Shown: positions 58,292 through 64,000 of the stretch, piece by piece
How positions within the stretch are numbered: the stretch's first letter is position 1
Layout: the number at the start of each line of letters is the position of its first letter
NCBI GenBank assembly: GCA_036023115.1
Contig: JAYKKT010000073.1
Span: forward strand, 10,583,001 to 10,647,000
DNA length: 64,000 nt
From: Brasenia schreberi
Taxonomy: Eukaryota > Streptophyta > Magnoliopsida > Nymphaeales > Cabombaceae
Reading direction: 5' to 3'
Notes under the pieces: model-generated
Database searches by the model: none
Seen by the model: the letters and a program-made list of their open reading frames with translations, nothing else
What the model was told of the DNA's origin: nothing
Position numbers and translations under genes: made by a program

Positions 58292-60075
58292 ATGATGTCT
58301 ACTCTTCTAGTCCACAGCAAGGAAGACAATCTGAAGGGGGAAGAGAAGAAAGAGAATTTGAAAGAGGAGAAGAAGGAAGAGGTTGAACCCAAGACAGGGG
58401 TTGCCTTTACCTTGTGTCTTGAGGATGGGAAGCAATTGGATGCTGTTGGTGTGAGGAAGAAGAAGGTCTTGGGCATCAGTTTCAAGATCTATGCATTTGG
58501 TAAGTGCCCACAATAATATCCATGTGAACATACATCAAGTCATTAGACTTTTCATTGATACACTTAGGGGAGGCTTATTTAATTTATTCTATTTACACCA
58601 ACATTCATAAACGGCCCTGTGAAATTAAAAGTCCACATTACAGTGTTAGACTGGCTCAGTGCATAATTTCTGGCACTGCCCTGCCTTTAAGATTCTCTTT
58701 TGCCAATGAAAATAACCCTTTTGTCTTGATGATACTGCAGAGATCATGATAACCATCTTATATACTTATATTTGTGCCTGTGCCTGTGCCTGTGCCTGTG
58801 TGTGTGAACTGAATCTAAGCACTGTTTTGTAAATCCACTACACAGAAGATAGATCAGTTAGACTTCAAGATATTGAAAACATAGAAAGCGCACTTTCGTA
58901 ACAGGGAAGTTGGTATCTTTCCTGTTTACGCTATATTGGGGAACAATAGAAGTACAGCATCCTTTGACAGCTATCTGAAGCATAATTCCACCAAAGATCA
59001 CTTCAAATGTCAACACAACTCGAACCACTACTTCATGATGGATCTTAAGCAATTCTCATATATTTGACTACATACTTTGTTATTTGGAATTATGAACATT
59101 CAGGGTTATACGTTGACAATGCCAAAATGAAGGAGTTGATACAATTAAAATTTGCAAAGATGCCATCAGAGAAACCAGGACAAGAGTTGTATGATTTGGT
59201 CATTAACAGTGATATCGAGATGATGGTGAGGCTTGTGATCGTCTTCAAAGGCTTGACAATGGGCTTGGTAAGGAAACAATTTGATGAAGGTCTTGGCGCA
59301 TCAGTTAAAAAGCTCAGTGGTGAAAAACATGAAGAACTAATGAGCAAGTGCGTGTTTAATTTGCTAATAGATGATTTCATGCTAATCTAATAATAAATCT
59401 GCAATTGGAAACTGAGTCCTTTACATTTTGTTTTGTACAAGGGTAATGGAAGGAGCTAAGGATAACATCAAGTTACCTGCTGGTTCTATAATTGAGATAA
59501 GCAGGTTTCCAGGCTTTATAATGCAGACAAAAGGTGACTTTACTAAGTTTTCTTGTTTCTTCTTGTTATTTTCTCCAGCCTCCAAGTACTGCCTGATTTT
59601 GGTAGCTGATAATTTAGATCTTAACTAGTAATGTAGCACAATTTAAAAACACAATGGCTCCTTGCATGGATTTACATCACTGTATTATATACTACAGCAA
59701 AGATTTTTGTGAAAGAATCTAAAACAAAACCATGCACTTATCCACACTTAGGGCAGGTAGATGGAGTCTTAGTTGCTATTTTGCTCCATGTTATGTCATA
59801 TTAGTTGTGAAAATTGATTGTATATTCTTTCTAACTAAAGTTTTTGTGTTCATTAAATGAAGTCTTCACTTTTTCTAACTAAAGGAGGAAGGTGCCAAAA
59901 ATATCTCATTAACTTTGTGTATGCAGTAAAGGATGAAGTAGTAAGTAGGTTGGAGAGCGAGCTTCTATGCAGGGCTTACATGTCCATGTATTTAGGAGAT
60001 GAACCACTGGATAGCGAAGCAAAGGAAAGTTTCGGGATGGCTCTCTGTTCTTTGTTCTCCCCGACCACCAAATAA
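58292..60075 (+). CDS. Fatty-acid-binding protein, chalcone-isomerase fold (type III CHI family)
   Basis: Four exons, 58292-58499, 59104-59347, 59442-59533 and 59927-60075, are joined by GT/AG introns with consistent phases and give 230 residues. After a Lys/Glu-rich N-terminus of about 35 residues, the conserved part starts PKTGVAFTL, followed by VGVRKKKVLGISFKIYAFG, RLVIVFKGLTMGLVRKQFDE, IEISRFPGFIMQTK and ESELLCRAYMSMYLGD. This order and wording are those of plant FAP-type CHI-fold proteins, which bind fatty acids and lack the catalytic set of true chalcone isomerase. Known FAPs act in plastids, but I see no clear transit peptide here, so location is uncertain. I chose the ATG at 58292; a second ATG follows at once at 58295. 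The gene appears intact. Confidence 0.92.
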
Positions 60076-61013
60076 TCCTTCTCGCCTGAGTCAATTGATT
60101 CTAGTGTGGCTTTGTGTGATTTTAAGTAATACATGTGGTTTCAAGTCTTCTTTTCCTCTTCTTTCGAGTTATGCCGGTGAAATAGTTCTAAATTAAAGCA
60201 GCAGGTTGACTTCAAGTGAATAAGATCCTTCTGTGGTGTGTGAAAGACTGAAAAGGAAAACCTAATTTTATTCGTTGATCAACAAAGGGATTTCTCCCAT
60301 AGACATTCCTACCAAGGTGTAGGCTCTCGTGTTCAACACATCGGTACTTGACACTCGTATTTTCCCCATGTCTGACTCGAACAAACAATTGCCAATCTTC
60401 AATATCTTTTTAGTGTTATATTATCAAGAAATCTTGAACATTGACCTTTAATTACTTTATTAGTGAACTAACTTATGAAAACAGAGATGAGGATTCATTC
60501 ACATATTGACATTTTCTAATCACCAAGAACTGTATGAGATATTATCATATGGAAAACCGGGTCTTGCCTATCTCTACCATGCTGACTCATGCCCTGTTTG
60601 GTGACATAAGTTCATTCATGCATGCTCATTCATTTCTTTTTAATGGTACAAATATAATTAAATTTTTTAAGGGTTTTGAAAATGTATGAAAGATAATATC
60701 ATTACTCATGCCCCCAAAAGTAATAGGATACAATCACTCTCTCTCTCATACACACATCCCACGATCTCTGAAAGTTACTGTGTCCTCACCGGCACTCCTG
60801 TCCTGTCCTGACCCGCATCCACACCCATAGGTTAAGGCCATCACACTAGATTTCCACAAGGTCAAGATGGTGCACATCTAAAACTGCTAGTTTATACATA
60901 TTACAAATTTTCAACTATTCCCCCCTAATTCTTTTCTTTTTGTTTCTATCGCTCTACCATTAGTTCTTCCTTTGTTTTCTTGTTCCACAAGTATTCTCTT
61001 CATTTTAGATTAG
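60076..61013. other. 3' flank of the gene and spacer
   Basis: No gene recognised. A CT microsatellite-like run lies near 60737. The polyadenylation site of the gene was not identified. Confidence 0.5.
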
Positions 61014-61016
61014 ACA

Positions 61017-61529
61017 GTTCAAATAAACAAGGAACTGATAACACCTTCCCTACAACATAATAATCCTATCATGCAAGATCAGTTTGCTATGGCAAGAACG
61101 CGTGAAGTTGCAAAAGCTCAAACCATCCCAAATATACCACATGATAGCTCCCAACTTGCCGTTATTAATCCATAATGGCAGTAAAGGTCCGAGAAGGGCA
61201 AGTCCTCACACTAAAATCCAGCCTTCTTATGGCAAGACCAAAGAGGCGGGGCCTTAAAAGGGGGACTTCTGGAAGGCCAAGAACCGGAACTTCGGCCGGA
61301 GAGCCAGGTTAAAGCAGTGCAGTCTGAATATGGAGAACTCCAGCTTTCTTCGATTATGAAGGATGCTCGCAGTCATGATCAACTCCCTTTGAATCATTTC
61401 GACAATCTTGATGATCATTTCATCACAAACCCTGTCCAGATAAAGATTTCAAGAGTCACATCAGTTATGAAGCTTGAAGAACCACGAAAACTGATGAATG
61501 AAGGAATGAAAGATTCCCATATCACTTAG
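61017..61529 (+). pseudogene. Unidentified exon-like trace with internal stops
   Basis: One frame runs from a possible acceptor (TTAGACAG, ending near 61017) to a stop at 61529. It reads VQINKELITPSLQHNN and MQDQFAMARTREVAKAQTIP, then three stops near 61173-61214, then an open 105-codon part with QSEYGELQLSSIMKDARSHD and HFDNLDDHFITNPVQIK. The composition is protein-like throughout, which is unusual for random frames. It may be the last exon(s) of a host gene that has decayed, or two exons around a short unspliced piece. I do not recognise the protein. Confidence 0.35.
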
Positions 61530-63173
61530 AGCATTGCTTCTGTTATTGAACCTTCCAAGAACGACCTTGATTTTCAATTGGAAAGAAGCATAAGAAGAAA
61601 AGATAATTAAGACGACCAAGTAAACAAGATTACTAAAGAACAGATTAAAAAGATCACATATTTTACACATACTATTAGCAGAATTAATACAAATCAAACC
61701 AGTTAATGAATTTAAAGTAATGCTGTATGAAACTGAAGAAAAAACAGGAGGACATAGAGTGGGCAATCCAACAGACCTCGAGACAGCCAGACATGGCACT
61801 AACCAGAACTTTAGATTAGTTGACGATTCAAGGAAACCTCCATATAATACATGTTTGTTTTTGCCTAACTATAAAAGTTACGGTTGCACAATGCTATAGT
61901 AAAATTCAGGTGGATATCGGAGTTGTGGTCGCATCCTAGTATATGAGGTGGTGGATGAAAACACTCGAAAAGCTTTGCTAGCAAAAGATGCTGCATTAGA
62001 GTGCCGAAGTACTCGCCAGAAAGACAGCTTGCGAAAGGCTTTCCTCGTGCCTTCCATTTCATAGCGACAACAGTACCTAAATTCTCTTTCTCAAGATTCA
62101 ACGCTACTCCTTTGGCACCACTGGCAAACTAAGAGATCGTTGGTTCTCCTCTGTCTTTCATCAGCAGCTCATTAACATAGAGATTTGAGTCCATAAGCTA
62201 TCATGGATATTACAATTTGCAAGGGCAATCATCACCTTCAACCTTAACCAAGCCTTTTCCCATACCAAGTGCAAACGGCTTGAAGCTGCACTACATGGGG
62301 ATTTTCTAGGAGGTAGCTCGTCCTAATGCAGTTCTCAACTAAACATGCTCAACTGCAGAATTCTGATTGGATTGAGTGCATTATGTCACATCCCAAGATC
62401 TGATAAAGTTCTATGCTCATTGTTGGGTACCTGATGGCCGTCCTTTAATGAGCTTGGGTCCCGCTGTATAAGTGTGGATTTTCATCAGAGACGAACCACC
62501 CCCGAAGTAGCTAATCATGGTCTGCTTTTGCAATCCATCCGACGAACCAAACCATAAATTAGAGAGAAAAAATTTAAAGCGAACATGGGCTAATAATAAC
62601 AGTGAAGAGGAAAAGGCCGAATGCCTGACATGATTCACTGCCTCATGTCAAGAGGCACAAAAAAAGGCACTTGAATTCAAAACTTCTTACTTGTAACCTT
62701 TAGCAAATGCTCATGTATTGCGCACGGCTGATTAGATGATCGAACCAGGAGGAGAATGAAGAGTATTTTCAAATAGGTCATTATGGTTGATAGACGAAGC
62801 AAATCAAAGTGAATCATAGACACTAATTGCTTATGCACTGTCAAGAGCTAATTTTCCTTGGCTACACAACATAATACTTGAGAATCATCTTCAACACTCA
62901 TGAAAGAAGAAGAGCCCTCTTGTCCACGTGCTTCAATTGATGGAAATGATCAACAGCCCAAATAAGACACAAATAAGACCAGCCATCATTTCAACCAGGA
63001 GCAAGAAGCCGGAATTTATACACGTCCATTTAACGCTGAACAGAAATCCGAAAAACCCGAATTAGGTTTAATTCAAATTTTTCCCTCAAAGGGAACTCAG
63101 GCAATACATTAACACACTAATTGCAGATTCAAATTCCTGAAAAAGGGTCGACTCATGTACCTTCAGACCCACT
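61530..63173. other. Spacer with a short ATP-synthase-alpha-like fragment
   Basis: No gene called. The minus strand at 62128-62066 reads FASGAKGVALNLEKENLGTV, close to part of mitochondrial ATP synthase alpha (FA-x-GVKG-x-ALNLENENVGIVV). Sequence on both sides does not continue the match. Near 62249-62300 AAGCCTTTTCCCATACC and CTACATGGG resemble the RTE LINE 3' end and may be a tiny remnant. Confidence 0.35.
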
Positions 63174-63586
63174 CTAATCGTATTTCTCCCTCCACGAGTA
63201 AACCAAGAAGAACGCCGAAGACAGGCCGAGCGTGATGTCACCAATAATCTGCCGCGGCCTGTCGCCGACCAAATCTTCCAATGGGCGGTTGAAGTACACC
63301 CTCCACATTGCCATTAAAGAGTGAAGAAGCTCCGGAATTCGCGATCCTTGACGAAGGAAACCATGAACAAGAGCATCCCGATGGTGAAGAGAAGCATTCC
63401 TACGAGCGAATCTGATGTCTGAATCAACAATTGATCGTGTGGGGTCGATCCCAAAAGCTTAACTGCCGTCTCTTGGCCGTGCCCAAACACAAAAGTCTCT
63501 TTTCCGTAAAACATCATCAACGCTCCGCTCATCATTCCGATCGCGGTGTGAAGAAGGCACACCAAGAAGAAACTACAACTCCCCAT
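63174..63586 (-). pseudogene. Small plant membrane protein of unknown function, frame disrupted
   Basis: From the ATG at 63586 the protein starts MGSCSFFLVCLLHTAIGMMS and contains GHGQETAVKLLGSTPHDQLL and LLFMVSFVKDREFRSFF, with two or three membrane helices. I recognise a conserved plant-only family of about 140 residues without known function. After FF the frame ends (TAA at 63316-63314). The rest of the family sequence continues in another frame from the overlapping ATG at 63314 to 63174, including MAMWRVYFNRPLEDLVGD and FFLVYSWREKYD. About eight residues of the usual middle are missing. A small deletion thus splits the gene. It could be a pseudogene, an allele encoding a shortened protein, or an assembly error. 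Confidence 0.75.
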
Positions 63587-64000
63587 CCAAACAAAGAACT
63601 ACCCAAATCGCTAAAGATGATTCCTCGATCACATTGACCGAGTGCTTGCTAGACCCGAACACCCACGACAAGCAGCCAGAGAAAGAAGAAGAGGAGAGAG
63701 GCAGAATCTGAATGGAACGATCCTATGGGCACAGACCAATTTAAAACTAAATTTATGATGGTGGTAACATAATTAGAACCTCTAACCTGATTTAGGAAGA
63801 TGGTTCAAACAAGGATTGATCATTAGAAGGGGTAAGGCCACAAGTGGTGGTGGAGATGGAGAAAAGCTAATAAAAGGGAAGAGGAAATCAAATAGTTCAC
63901 GAAAGGAAAGGGTGATAGATTTAGAAACAAGAGATGAAGTTAATTGTGTTTCATGTAGAGAGAGAGTCTAGTTTACTAATTCAAAGGTTGGGAAGGATTA
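63587..64000 (-). promoter_or_regulatory. Leader and upstream region of the minus-strand membrane-protein gene
   Basis: The first 130 bases are rich in CT on the minus strand (TCTCTCCTCTTCTTCTTTCT near 63700-63680), as in many plant 5' leaders. Further upstream, to the window edge, no gene is seen. Confidence 0.5.

Overview
This is a stretch of angiosperm nuclear DNA: AT-rich, mostly nested and decayed transposable elements, with ordinary plant genes only near the right edge. A broken TIR exon of the TNL resistance-gene type argues against a monocot, because that class is absent from grasses and most monocots. I cannot name the species.

Left third (1-26480). Three diverged copies of one repeat carry CACTA-type transposase traces. 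They start at the left edge and at about 16165 and 21725. The second and third copies are followed by a shared 'module B'. RTE-clade LINE copies sit in the first and third. A 260-bp plastid fragment (rrn16 3' end plus spacer) sits at the A/B boundary of the third. Between copies one and two are unidentified decayed coding traces (8.4-12.8 kb), an RTE fragment, a duplicated coding-looking segment and a broken SGT1 first exon.

Middle (27297-47231). A short RTE copy with clear target-site duplications (TSDs) is followed by a possible hAT end. Then comes a 15-kb Ty3/Gypsy element with gag, protease, G-patch-like segment, reverse transcriptase, RNase H, a second RNase H-like domain and integrase. 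Its domain order and its tandem repeats before the 3' LTR point to the Tat lineage. A nearly complete RTE LINE (two nonsense codons) sits inside the end of its integrase frame, bounded by a 7-bp TSD.

Right third (47232-64000). After sparse DNA with small duplications come the TIR exon fragment and a possible LTR-element end. The most unusual object is a structurally complete LTR retrotransposon at 51331-55674 (337/338-bp LTRs, CTTAT TSD, PBS and PPT). It carries no recognisable gag or pol. Instead it holds host-derived coding sequence, including a SIT4-phosphatase-associated (SAPS) gene segment, and a 29-bp minisatellite whose consensus contains a hairpin. Further right are a possible 0.93-kb TIR transposon, an intact four-exon fatty-acid-binding chalcone-isomerase-fold gene (58292-60075), an unidentified exon-like trace, and a minus-strand membrane-protein gene (63174-63586) with a disrupted frame.

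The genes do not form a pathway. The window mainly records insertion, nesting and gene-fragment capture.
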